In this document: one piece after another, positions 42,741-53,074 of the stretch
Layout: the number at the start of each line of letters is the position of its first letter
Position numbering within the stretch: position 1 is the stretch's first letter
DNA from: Favolaschia claudopus
Taxonomy: Eukaryota; Basidiomycota; Agaricomycetes; Agaricales; Mycenaceae
DNA: 64,000 bases
NCBI GenBank assembly: GCA_037176885.1
Contig: JAWWNJ010000127.1
Coordinates: forward strand, 124,001 to 188,000
Direction: 5' to 3'
The notes under the pieces: model-generated
Seen by the model: only the letters and a program-made list of their open reading frames with translations
Told to the model about the DNA's origin: nothing
Database searches by the model: none
Position numbers and translations under genes: made by a program

Positions 42741-44340
42741 TAAGGATTCTCTCGCGACATCACGTACTTACTAGATGTTCGTAGTAGAACCAATAAACAG
42801 ATTTGGACGAGAACAGCTCACTGCGTGTGCGTGTGACTCAAACAAGTTGAGTTGAAACCACGAAGCCGAAGATGAGCGGGTCGACACAAGATGTAATTTC
42901 ACACCTCGTAAGAGCCTACTAAGTAAGAGGAAACCACCAGCATGCTTTGGAAAAGAATCCAACCATATTTATGACCTTATTTATCGTTGAAAATTATTTG
43001 GTTTTGCGATGAAGGTTGAACTGAGAGGTTTCGGCCGCTTACGTCGTTATCAACCGTGGTTTTGATCACTAACGAGATTGTTGACGGAGGTTAGGGCATT
43101 GAGACAAGGTTCAAGTTTGAGGTATCCTGGGGATTCTTGACTCCGACTACGTGTCCCTGCGATAGTGAATGTCGCCAGACCCCTATACAGCCCTCAAAAA
43201 ATAGTAAACCAAGACCAGGTGGCTCGTGCCGTATGGAGATCAGATGATGGCATCAATCTCACATGGTCCGCAGAAGTTTCTCTACGAGTTTACAAACCCA
43301 GATAAATTGCATTTGCTACAGAAATGCATTCTAGGCCTCTCTACTACCCGCTGTAAGTGATTTTCACTCAGTGGTTAGCTTTTGAGAAGAATGTCAACAG
43401 TACGCACTGTAACTGCTGGCAGAGTTTGAATGTGCGGTAGAACTCTACTTATCTATCCCAAACTTACAGAAGGCTCTTTCCGTGAACCGTGAGAATTTTG
43501 ATAATGTTGATCATCACTTTAGCCGATTCGGCTATGATCGGCTAACCGGAGACTTCAGACCTCAACCTCCATCAGTACCTGAAACCTCAAACCACGACAG
43601 CCCAAACTATGGACAAAGATTCAAGGAGCAGCACCAGAAAATAAACAACGAAAAATGCTTTTACACATATTCAACCAGAAATCATGTCCGATGTGCGAAG
43701 AGAACTCAGAACAGCAATGCACTCAGCATTGCAGGTAGGGCTGTTATCGGTTGGTTATCGTGCCCGATCGGGCTGTCGGGCCCGAAACAAAATAAATAAA
43801 TTTGCGACAGATAACCTTTTATGGTAATTATTTCTGTAATGACAATTTAAACTCAGATCGACCGGTCTGTCTATCGACAGCTTGCTTCATAGACGGTCTA
43901 AGTAGTGTCTCTTTCTACGCCGCCTCAATATCGTCATCCTTAACAACGTGGTTCTCTCCTTCCCAGACAACCATGTGACCACTGAATACCTAAGTTGACT
44001 TTTAGTGTGCTTTTCTTTGCGAACCTACACACGTACCATTTGGCGTGTTTGCGTTTTTGGCGTTTTTACACTACGTTGATAAACGAAGGCATACGTCGCG
44101 TCTCGCTCTTTGCCATTTATGACGGCCTTGACCTTTTGATCCTTCTGCGATGAGGTCGGTGTTTGTGCTTGCAATCCTTTTATTTCTCTTACCTCGAAGA
44201 ATTTGGTTTGACGAGCCATTGGCGGCGGGTGGTATACGAATGGATTTTTGCTGCTCCTCCTAATGTAGCGTACATGAAGTCCCACAGGGAAGCCTTCGTG
44301 GGTAAACCAGCACTGTTTAAGACCCCCATATCATAGAGAG
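42741..44340. other. No gene resolved
   Basis: A small basic ORF on the minus strand (44219-44025, starting MARQTKFFEVREIKG, 64 residues) and a polar plus-strand ORF (43482-43799) are the only open frames of note. Neither has a known motif. Confidence 0.35.
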
Positions 44341-44360
44341 CACCGTGAGCGTTCGTTCCT

Positions 44361-44495
44361 GCTGGGGCTTTCTCACCGGTCCGGTACGGGAAGAAGGAGT
44401 GTGAGTGAATCTAGAGTCCATATAAGGATGGCTGAGAAAAATTCCAAATACTCTATTGCCGGGGGTTTCCCACCGGTCCGGTACGGGGAAGAGGC
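44361..44495. repeat. Direct repeat around CACCGGTCCGGTACGGG
   Basis: GGGGCTTTCTCACCGGTCCG (44366-44385) and GGGGGTTTCCCACCGGTCCG (44461-44480) are about 95 bp apart, each followed by GTACGGG(G)AAGA. Confidence 0.6.
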
Positions 44496-44630
44496 CGCTT
44501 ACATATATTATTAGGGTCGCTCATTAGTTCAGTTCGCTCAGTTCACTTCCAATGGAGAGCTGCGGCAGATACACTACCGCAAAATCTCTATTATTATGTA
44601 TGCTCTCTCGGGGTATTCGAGTTCTGATAA

Positions 44631-44711
44631 TGCTGTAGACGGGTCTCAGATTCTCGGCCTCAAAATAATTGCGCTTACGGTCGTGGGTTCGAGTCCCACA
44701 CAACCGCGGGG
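44631..44711 (+). ncRNA. tRNA-like pol III signal (tRNA relic or SINE head)
   Basis: 44686-44696 GGTTCGAGTCC fits the B-box consensus exactly and sits in a 5-bp stem GTGGG/CCCAC like a T-arm. 44631-44643 (TGCTGTAGACGGG) resembles an A-box with one mismatch, about 45 nt upstream. The 5' acceptor strand that should pair with ACAACCG is not found, so no full cloverleaf can be drawn. Confidence 0.4.
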
Positions 44712-45004
44712 GGTTTTAGTGGGTATGGCACTGGTCGAAATCCCAAGCTGCCACATCCATCACGTGTCTGCGTAAATGGCGGGTTCCGGATCTCTACTTC
44801 CGCCTAGTTCCGCCTGAAATGGCAAAGTCCGGAATTGGGTGTCACTGCCAATGCTTCTGCAGCGGCGAGGGCACTGGTCAGTGACAGTGTGAAGCTGTGG
44901 GCCAACAATCCAAAAAAGAAAAAAGAGATCTGCGCAGCCTTGCTTTGGGGATGTAGTCCCATCCATTCCGTTGTCTATCACCGTCAATTGAGCGAGGAGG
45001 AATG

Positions 45005-45115
45005 AGATAGGGCAACCCCGCCATTCCAAGGGTGATGGCAAATCGGTCGCCAGACCGATTAAGGCCGATGGCCTCGGCCAGTAAAGCCCTCGGCAATCTG
45101 AGGCTATAATCCCCG
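45005..45115. repeat. Repeat B, copy 2
   Basis: Contains GGTCGCCAGACCGATTAAGG and CCTCGGCCAGTAAAGCCCTC, shared with 4820-4876, and a CCATTCCAAGGGTGATGGCA stretch shared in part with 9100-9122. Confidence 0.6.
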
Positions 45116-45965
45116 GTAGCCCGCTTTGCGGCAATGCCCACTATCCACCACACACAGCGAACAACGGTTTTCTTAGTTCTGGATGCAATATGTGTGTTTA
45201 AATCTATGTTCACTGTAATTATAACAGTATACGACAGGGAGTTCGAGGGAATCGATCGATTCAAAGGGCATCAAGAATAAATTATGTAGTGGGCGTGCTC
45301 TGCCTCAGTGTATGGTAGTCTGTAGCTTCTCAACAGGATCAAGTCAGGGAATGTACAACTTCGAAGGAAATAAACGAGTATCGGTCGGGGCACCTATCGA
45401 TACGCCAACGGAATGTGAACATCAACATGCTCAGGAAATTCAAGAGAACGACCGTTAGGTGCAGAGCGGCGCCAATGGTGGGGGCGGTCAAGGGACTACG
45501 GAGGAGAGACACAAAGCTAGGGTGAGCCCGATTTTGACGCGAATTCGGATGCGAGGCCAGTGTTGGCAGCGGAGGCACGCGAGGCAATGAACTGCAGTAG
45601 ACAGTGTAGATGATAGCGCCGCAGACCAGACGAGAGACCACCGGAACGACGTTCGAGTGGGAAGGACTCGGACGATGGTATCTGAAAATTCGTTAGCGCT
45701 CAAGTATAAAGTGAAAGGAACAATACAACGCACGAACGAAGCTGAAGAAAGTGCTGGTAGTCGGGTCAGGACACGTTGCAGGGTTGGACGCTGACAGGAA
45801 GCGTTTGCCCGAATTCGAAGCGCGCAGAACAAGATGAAGTGGATAGGGTAGAGATTCAAGTGCGAAATTTTGCGCGACTGCTTGTACATGAGAAACGGGA
45901 TAAATACCAAAGAGCATCATGACGCACCAACTTGCAACAGACCCATATGAGCATATCATTCAAGG
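45116..45965. other. No gene resolved
   Basis: Minus-strand ORFs at 45339-45959 include hydrophobic stretches (LVFIPFLMYKQ, APTIGAALHLTVVLLNFLSM) that could be exons of a small membrane protein, but phase and junctions do not agree. It lies just downstream of the helicase gene. Confidence 0.3.
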
Positions 45966-48900
45966 CTACCGTTCTGTGTCCAAGTCTACCCGTTGGCGGC
46001 GATGAGGCCGAGTGGGTACCTTCGAGGCCGGTGAGATATCTTGATTAGAGGCGGTTGAATGTACTTACCTCGTCCTGTTCATCGCCAAGAGCCTTGCGTT
46101 TGCTCGGGACCGAAGCGGAGGGGTCGAACAGTGGAGGACGGTGGAGGGGTGCATCAAGAGCGACTTTGCGCCGCTTCACACGCCTCGGCTCATCAGCCCC
46201 TGATCCTGTTGCCGTAAGCACGTCATCTCTCTTCCGTTTTCCGCCCACGACCAGGCGCAGATTTTCTCGCTGCACCCTCTCCAATCTAACTCTGGGATCT
46301 TCCGGGATTGAGTTCTCGTCTTTTCCGGACTCCTCAGAGTCTATGTCCTCGCGTGCCAGTCCAAACTCTGTGCGGAGTTTGGCTGCCGCGGTCTGCTTCT
46401 CTTCCTCTGTGCCATGCACGATGATCGTCTTCAATGCGAGGCTTTCCAGTCGACAAACGTCCCTTCTCAAATCCTCGGAAGGCCGACAGCAAATCTTCGT
46501 CTTATCAAACGGCGTCAAAACCGCAAGTCCTTCGAGCGAGGTTACTCGAGAAATCATTACGTAGGGACTCTCAGTACCACGGCAATCCGCTAGGTTAACC
46601 ACCGCACTTTTCAATGTTCGCCCTTGCGCTTTGTACGCTGTCATCACAAATCCTGGCTGAATCGGCAGCTGTTTCCGGGTGACACTGCAGCTTTTACGAG
46701 TATACGGATGTACCAATTTGAATTGAACTGAATCTTCAAGAGCGACGACGTGGTGGTTGGGAAAATCTGGAATGATATCAGGGCTGGTATCAGGTGCGTC
46801 GATTACACATGAGATGGCGTGCCGGTTTCCTTCCTTATCTACTCTGTAGCGGACACTTTTCAAGATCCCAGAACAACCGTTGACGACTCCACCAGGAACA
46901 TCGAAATTCTGACCCATCATCACAGGCATGCCGATAACAAGAGGTACTTTTCCCAACCGCTGATTTGTTTTACCGGAATCTAACGATCTCAGATGTTGGA
47001 TTGTGTCGGATTCTTCGACAATACTTCTGCCAATTCTATCTGTCGCGTAGTACCAATGCAATTTTTGTCCGCTTCTTTTTGCGAAAGCACGCGTAGCCGT
47101 GAGGTTAAGCTCGTCCTTCATCCGGTTTTCGTTCACAATCACTGGTGCGTTATTCCACGGCTCGCTCGACCAATCAATGTCTAGATTGCTCAACAAACGG
47201 CTGTTCAAGAGCTGAAAATCACTGTCAGTACACCTTCCGCAACGCAATCTTCCGAGCAGTTCTATAAATCTTCGATTCTCGGGTCCAGATTGTCGGACAA
47301 TCTCCGTGAATAACACAACAGTCTTCACAGACATCCATAATAGTTTTCCAAAAATTTCCTTTTGTCCCAGCTCTGTGCCCGCTTTCGTAGTACGTATGCC
47401 CGACTGTTTCTTCTTGTTCTTTTTCTTTGGATCAGTTTCAATGTGTGCATATAGCTTACTCTGTCGAACAGGTGGTAATTGCGAAAAATCTCCAGCAAAG
47501 ATAACATTTATTCCACCGAATGCAAGCGTACTCCCCTTAGCCGCGCTTAGTGCACTACTTATATCGTATAGCATTGCACATCCAACCATTGAAATTTCGT
47601 CGATAAACAGATAATCAACACCTTCCCACATCTCCATGAGATCACGTAGGGCCTTCCCAGTTTTATGTTTCCTCTCGTTCTGACCCATCCCCAACGCAGC
47701 ATGGAGTGTCATTCCTGAAATGTTTCGAGCGGCAACCCCAGTGTATGACGCTAAACGGAATCTTCGTGTTTCTTCTCGAGCTTCGAAAAAATCTCTCAGG
47801 GCTTCGATTACACGGGATTTCACAGTACCACCAGGTCCACCGATGTACATCCGGAGCGGTTCAGCATTCAGGTCCGTACTGTGCCGTGCAACAATTTCGA
47901 AAGCGCGGGCTTGTTCCGTATTCAATGTGTAAGTTCTAATCATTTGTTCCATGACTTCTTCAGCATTCAACTGGTTACTAGACTTCCCTGGTTGTTCGGG
48001 CGCTGTACAAATGGCTGCGTGGCTATATTGCTGGGGGAGATCCGAACGGAATGCATGGCCACTTCGAAGTAACGATTCGTTAGCTGTGTCTATGATACCT
48101 GCCAGGTCAGTTCCGATTTGTTTCTCCTTGCTAGACTCGACCTTTCTCCATAAATTCTTTCGCTCGCGGTAGTTCTCTTCCCATTTTTGTTCCTGTACAG
48201 CGACCCGTTCCGCAACCAAATCGTGATCAATATCCAGAATTGCTTCTCCATTGAACGGGGTATCCTCAGCAGTGAACAATCCACTGTCCTCTGCGCACAA
48301 TTTGGCTTGAAGAATGGCAGCTTCAGTCCGCTGGTTATTTTTTGAATGACACAAATCGATTGATTCTAGATGGTCAAGTATCTGCTCATCGTCCATTTCT
48401 CCGTATAACTGGCGATCAGCGTTCCGTAGGAGCTCGTCGGAAATCCCGTCACGGATTCTACGGTTATGGCGGTTCTGAAAATGACTGTCGCGACTATCTT
48501 TGCATTCGTGCAGTAGTTGCATGTTGTCAATGATGTTTCTGACCTCATTGGAGCATGCTTCATAAAATTCCTGGTACGCCTCAATCCATGTCTGTTGTTC
48601 ATCTCTCAAGTCAGAAGCATGCCTCCAGGGTTTAAACAATATCAACATCAATCGTGCGTGTTTCTGTTTCATGTCATCGCGATCTCGTCGGGGCAGCGCG
48701 GAGCCAATTGGGACAGGTACCTTTTGCATATCAGGTGCAGCTACCCGCAGAACATGCGTCTCAGCTTCAAGGTGCTCGCAGTCTAGCTCGACCGTAGGCC
48801 GTTTCCTTCCACTCCAGGCTAGAATATCACCGTCTTCGGCTTTCTCCCAACTAGCTTTGAGATTTTTATTACCAGGAACAACATTCTCCTCCTCTTCTTG

Positions 48901-49372
48901 TTCAAATAATTCTAATGATTCTTCGAGCTTCTTGTGATTTCTGTGGGCCTCCGTTTTCCGAGTTTTTTCAACTTGTGCGACAAAATCCCAAACACTAATT
49001 GATTCCAGGTCAGAACCGCGATACCGATAATCTGCGCCTTGATTCGCTGTAGCGATAAATTGCCCTCGTCGGTCTACGTTAAGTCGGATCTCGTCTACAT
49101 CATGTGGTGCATCAGGTAACTCTTCATCTGCCTCGTTGACTTGTGTCTCATTCTCCAGAGGGTTGTCATTGATAACTTCTCCTTCAGGGGCAAGTTCGAG
49201 TTCATTTGTAGGCGGATCCATCTCGGATTCAGCTTGAATATTCTCTGATGTTTTATAGCATTCGGGACTAGGGTATTCTGACTCTATGAATCTCTCCAGA
49301 CTAGGCCAATACAAATTTGCGAATTTGTGACTTGTGAAATGGTCCTCAAAGTCCATTAGGTACGAGGCAACT
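45966..49372 (-). pseudogene. Helitron PIF1-like helicase half (Rep missing)
   Basis: The main frame 49356-46069 (about 1,095 residues) is followed by a 49-bp intron (46068-46020, donor GTAAGT) and a short exon ending at 45966. It opens with the segment ASYLMDFEDHFTSHKF that in intact fungal Helitron proteins directly follows the Rep domain. Helicase motifs: Walker A GGPGGTVKS (residues about 507-515), Walker B FIDEISMV, FAGDFSQLPPV, and the C-terminal TAYKAQGRTL and SRVTSLEGL. In Walker A the Gly before Lys is Val (codon 47823-47821), which should harm ATP binding. The C-terminus is basic (KRKRDD, RRVKRRK). PIF1 helicases unwind DNA for rolling-circle transposition. No stop codon interrupts the 1,100-codon frame, so decay is recent or the protein retains some use. 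Confidence 0.75.
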
Positions 49373-49408
49373 TGGTGTCCACTTCAGGGTCATACTCGCC
49401 GAGCCGAG
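49373..49408. other. Deletion junction between DUF6570 and helicase ORFs
   Basis: In intact relatives, as I know them, several hundred residues including the HUH/Y2 Rep endonuclease lie between the RCRAKC end of DUF6570 and the FEDHFTSH segment. Here about 55 bp separate them and include in-frame stops. Confidence 0.6.
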
Positions 49409-50614
49409 TTACCGCAAACATTTCGCTCGGCAGCGCGCAATCATGGCCTCCTCAACAACAGTGAGATCCTGGAGCTCTGACGGAATTGGTCCGAGGTAAT
49501 TATAGTTGGCCATTGACAAGCGAGGAATTTTACCGGCCTTTGAAGCAGATTTGCAGGCACTACAAACAACCAAAACAGGCTCCATGGTTTCGGGGTCATC
49601 TTCAATGCATTGAGGTTCAATCAAAAGCGACTCGTACACTCCTGACTTCACGGGCATGGGAGGCGGAATCATCTCAGGGTCAAGCCACGGAGTAACCGTA
49701 TTTTTCGGGTCTGTGTTTGCCAACTCAGAGTCAATCCTCTGATCATCTCTGGTCTCGGAAAGCTCAGTCTCGTCAGGTCGTCTAAGTTGATCCAAGTCAA
49801 ACTCCTCAAAAGATATGGTTGTTTTCCGCTTGATATTACAGCGCTCAACACAGCTACCACAGGTAAACGTAGATAATACGTCCTTAGAGATCATCGCCTG
49901 AAAAGTGTTTTTAAATTTCTCCTTCAACCTCGATGAGATTAACTGTGGCCACTCCTCCTTCAGTTTTTTCAATTCCCGGTGATTCTTCTCCTTTTCTTTA
50001 TCACGCTTTGCCTGCCTCGAACGATGGGAGGGCTGTTTACTATCCAGGCTTTTCAAAAATTTCCCTACAAGCGATCGCAGTTTAGCGGGCCCATCCTGAG
50101 GCGAAAATTCAACATTGTGCATACGAAGAAATTTTCGAGCAATAGCGCGTGACATCTTTGGCAATATCTGACTCAAAAGGCGGATTTGCAATGCTTGTTC
50201 AAATTCTTCCTGCGTGTAAGAGCCAGAAGGAACTATCGGAAACGATTGATTGACGATAGACTGACATCCGATCGAGAAAGACCCAAACCGTTGCGATCCG
50301 CAAGCGCCAGAGAGAAGATGTGTGGAAATGACATTGCGCAATGAATCCTGTGAACAATCTCGACTCGGAATTCCATGCAAAGCTGCTATAGAGATTAAAG
50401 AGGCGAGGGGCATTGCATTAATTCGTTCTAGCACTCGCTCGGCAGGATGTAGCTCAGTGAACTGCTCCACCAACGATGACCGTGTACTGAGGAGTTTAGC
50501 ACGAATCCTTCTTTCCCAAGTCTCGAGATCTGTGTTGGAGCCATTGATTCCGAAAATACTTGCCAGTGTTGGCATGGCATTCAACAGATCCCGAGAAGAT
50601 ATAATGATACTCAA
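49409..50614 (-). pseudogene. Helitron DUF6570-containing N-terminal protein
   Basis: A 401-codon frame without ATG at its start. Contents: a segment LHGIPSRDCSQDS...STHLLSGACG (about residues 75-110), a Lys-rich coiled region (REKEK-type, about 195-230), two CxxC pairs (TCGSCVERC about 248, CSACKSASK about 362), and the DUF6570 signature LSMANYNYLGPIPSELQDLT then VVEEAMIARCRAKC at the C-terminus. In fungal Helitrons this lies N-terminal to Rep-helicase in one polypeptide; here the frame stops three codons later. It is probably spliced or frameshifted from the ORF upstream at 50670-51662. Confidence 0.7.
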
Positions 50615-50669
50615 AGTGAAATAAGCAAGGTCGCGGGAGTCGTCAAAGCCTTCATTAATCAGAGTGCAT

Positions 50670-51662
50670 TCAGTCAGTCAACGAGGGGTGTGGGTGACGG
50701 GACATTGAACAACCTCCAGAGAGAAGATGCGTCAAGATAGCTTGCTTGCACTCTGGTAACGAGCTCAAATTTTGGGATGGGATTCCATGCCCTTGCATTA
50801 TTTTGAAGTAGTATGCCTGATTTCGCTGAGCAAAAATATTGCAATCAGATCTCGTTGACGACAGCATACACTCAACACGATCACGGCCAGTCAGTTCATT
50901 TGACATTATCTCGCCAGTGTTCTCAGACAAAGATGAAGTCGAAGAAGACGACACAAAAAATGTTCGATCATAATTTCTGGGTACATTCACAGAAGTGGGG
51001 GGACTGTGTTCCGAAGAACGAACAGACAGATTGCATGAGGCAGCAACATCAGCACCACCGGCACTGGCATCAGCACCACCGGCACTGGCATCAGCACCAC
51101 CGGCACTGGGAATAGCAGCATCACCGATGCGCAAAACAGGTTTAACAGGTTTAACAGTTTTAACATTTTTAACGGGTTTAACAACAACAGTTGCATTAAC
51201 AGGTTCAGGATGAGCCAACATTCCAGTCGATTGCGAAGGCTCAAGAGATACGCTGGAATCCAGCGGAGCCCCTGATACCCCCGCATCAAGGGAAGCGACT
51301 AGAGAAAGGTGAGAAAGGAGACAGGCAGCATGCATGGGCAACTCACCGTATCCCGATAACATACTCCAAGGATCAAATGCAGCCGGAACTCGGTGGCCAA
51401 AGTGCAAGAGCAAGTCACGGAGGTGAGACTTCCAATCAAGCGCAAGCACGACATCAAACTCAAGACCAGACGAGATTCGACAAGAGAGGACGACGGTGAG
51501 AGGCCCGTGATCACGACTGTTCAGCGTTAAAGCAAAAGATCCCGAGGAACTAGCTTGGCGGCCAAGGAAATAGGTTTGCACAAAGAAAGACGAGACCAGA
51601 GTTGTCGGCCCCTGCGACCGAGCGATGTTAAAGGTGGGGGTTCCATCAATGAGGAGAGACAT
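50670..51662 (-). CDS. Helitron-associated upstream ORF, 330 residues
   Basis: ATG 51662 (MSLLIDGTPTFNIARSQG) to the stop at 50670. N-terminal 120 residues look globular with FDVVLALDWKSHLRDLLLHF. The middle is low complexity: VKPVKNVKTVKPVKPV and three SAGGADA repeats (DNA 51047-51109, three 21-bp units). The C-terminus carries QGHGIPSQNLSS...ILTHLLSGGCS, a paralogue of a segment in the next ORF. A TTATAAG element lies about 40 bp upstream (51700-51708). I recall this kind of N-terminal domain on mushroom Helitron proteins; molecular role unknown. No disruption within this ORF was seen. Confidence 0.6.
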   Translation of the reverse strand: MSLLIDGTPTFNIARSQGPTTLVSSFFVQTYFLGRQASSSGSFALTLNSRDHGPLTVVLSCRISSGLEFDVVLALDWKSHLRDLLLHFGHRVPAAFDPWSMLSGYGELPMHAACLLSHLSLVASLDAGVSGAPLDSSVSLEPSQSTGMLAHPEPVNATVVVKPVKNVKTVKPVKPVLRIGDAAIPSAGGADASAGGADASAGGADVAASCNLSVRSSEHSPPTSVNVPRNYDRTFFVSSSSTSSLSENTGEIMSNELTGRDRVECMLSSTRSDCNIFAQRNQAYYFKIMQGHGIPSQNLSSLPECKQAILTHLLSGGCSMSRHPHPSLTD

Positions 51663-51699
51663 GGTGTGACGAAAGAAAGATGCTCTTGACGCGGCTGGG

Positions 51700-51708
51700 C
51701 TTATAAGG
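51700..51708 (-). promoter_or_regulatory. TATA-like element of the Helitron ORF
   Basis: CCTTATAAG on the minus strand, about 40 bp before ATG 51662. Confidence 0.35.
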
Positions 51709-51990
51709 TCACTTAGCCGGAGATCACCGAATCTCGGATCTTAGCCGTCTGGTCATGTCAAGTCACTTTTGAGTCACTTTGTACAGCCAAAGTGCCTGGG
51801 CTAGCCATTTACGTAAGTGCTGGCATCTCGAGTCATTTGTGCAAAGAAAATGGAGTCGATTCGTCGAGTCAGCGCCGAAAATGCAAAGTCAATGAAAGCT
51901 TCGTGATCCGGTATTCAAACACAAGGCCGGTTGACACAGCCACCCATCACAACGTCGTAGGGCGCTACAAGACCCACTTCTTTCCAGCTA

Positions 51991-52357
51991 TCTACAAAAC
52001 ACTGGAGCGCTCCGAAAAAAAGTTCCCATTAATTGATGCGATGACGTCAATTACCATATGAGGTAGGCACTGCCGGATCCATTGCGTCGACGGCTGGCGG
52101 GGGCGACCTCGTGTTGCAGCCTATGCAATTTCTTGATTGGACATCCCGTTGGCGGCCATGGTAATCATGAGCAGCTTGTGTGCAGGAGGGATGTAGCGGA
52201 AGGTATTGTAGGGCATGGTAGGCGAGAGAGACGTTCCAGGAGCAGTGACGAAAGGGCGAGTGTCGTTGGAGAGAGTGGAGCGGGCTGGCCGAATTAGGCA
52301 GGAGCTGTCAAAACCGTTGTGTGAATTTTTTTTCGGAGCGCTCCAGTGTTTTGTAGA
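51991..52357. mobile_element. Tc1-derived MITE carrying a transposase N-terminus
   Basis: Perfect inverted repeats of about 30 bp begin TCTACAAAACACTGGAGCGC, TA at 51989-51990 and 52358-52359; 367 bp. On the minus strand 52216-52120 it encodes MPYNTFRYIPPAHK then AANGMSNQEIA, the same start as the transposase fragment at 7864. This shows that the MITE is an internal deletion derivative of a Tc1-like element. Confidence 0.85.
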
Positions 52358-53074
52358 TAGCTGTCAGATAGTGGGAATTTCCGGCGAAATAAAGCGACCG
52401 ATTTTTCTGAGATAGAAATCGTCAAATCACGCGACTTCATGGCATCTGTGGGAAATTACCTTGTTTCCGTACCCCGCCTTATCAGCCCCGATATGGGAAT
52501 GATTTTTTTACCTCAAGCTCGATGGGAGTTGCTCCGTTCGTTCTGGGACCAAGATATTCGTGTTCAGACTGTAAATTAGCGTTAAAGGCGACCTAGTGTC
52601 GAAAAACCGCGAAATTGGACCCCCTTGGTTAGATCTGGCTGGCTGCTTGCTTCAGGATACATTTATTGGTTGAACATCACCTGGTGCATCTAACTTTTCA
52701 CTGTTGTGTCCGAATCGTTCGCAAAATGTGTTCCTCGCTCAGCAGGTTGAAACGTGTGAATATTACTTGATTGCATTCTGTGCCATAGAAATAAAATTCT
52801 ACTGAATGGGGGATGCCCGAAACTTGCCCGAACGAACATCCTCGAGCAATTTATTAATATTGAGTAGTCTCCCATCCACGCCCCTGATATGGGAAGGAGC
52901 CATGCACCGACAGTGCTCTTACCCATATTTTATTGCTGCATTGCGCCGAAATGCATAGCAACCTCGATACCGTAACAGTAACGATTTCCAAATTGGGTAA
53001 ATGGCTTGTCACGCCAAAAGTGTCTGTCACGTGTGTCCCCACGTACTTCGCAATCCCCACATAAGTAAGTACCT
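52358..53074. other. No gene recognised
   Basis: Short ORFs only; a possible promoter region for the kinase-like gene at 53075. Confidence 0.4.

Noticed and set aside
45339..45959. Small membrane-protein gene downstream of the helicase
   Set aside because: Hydrophobic stretches occur in different frames and no splice model keeps phase; left as unresolved.
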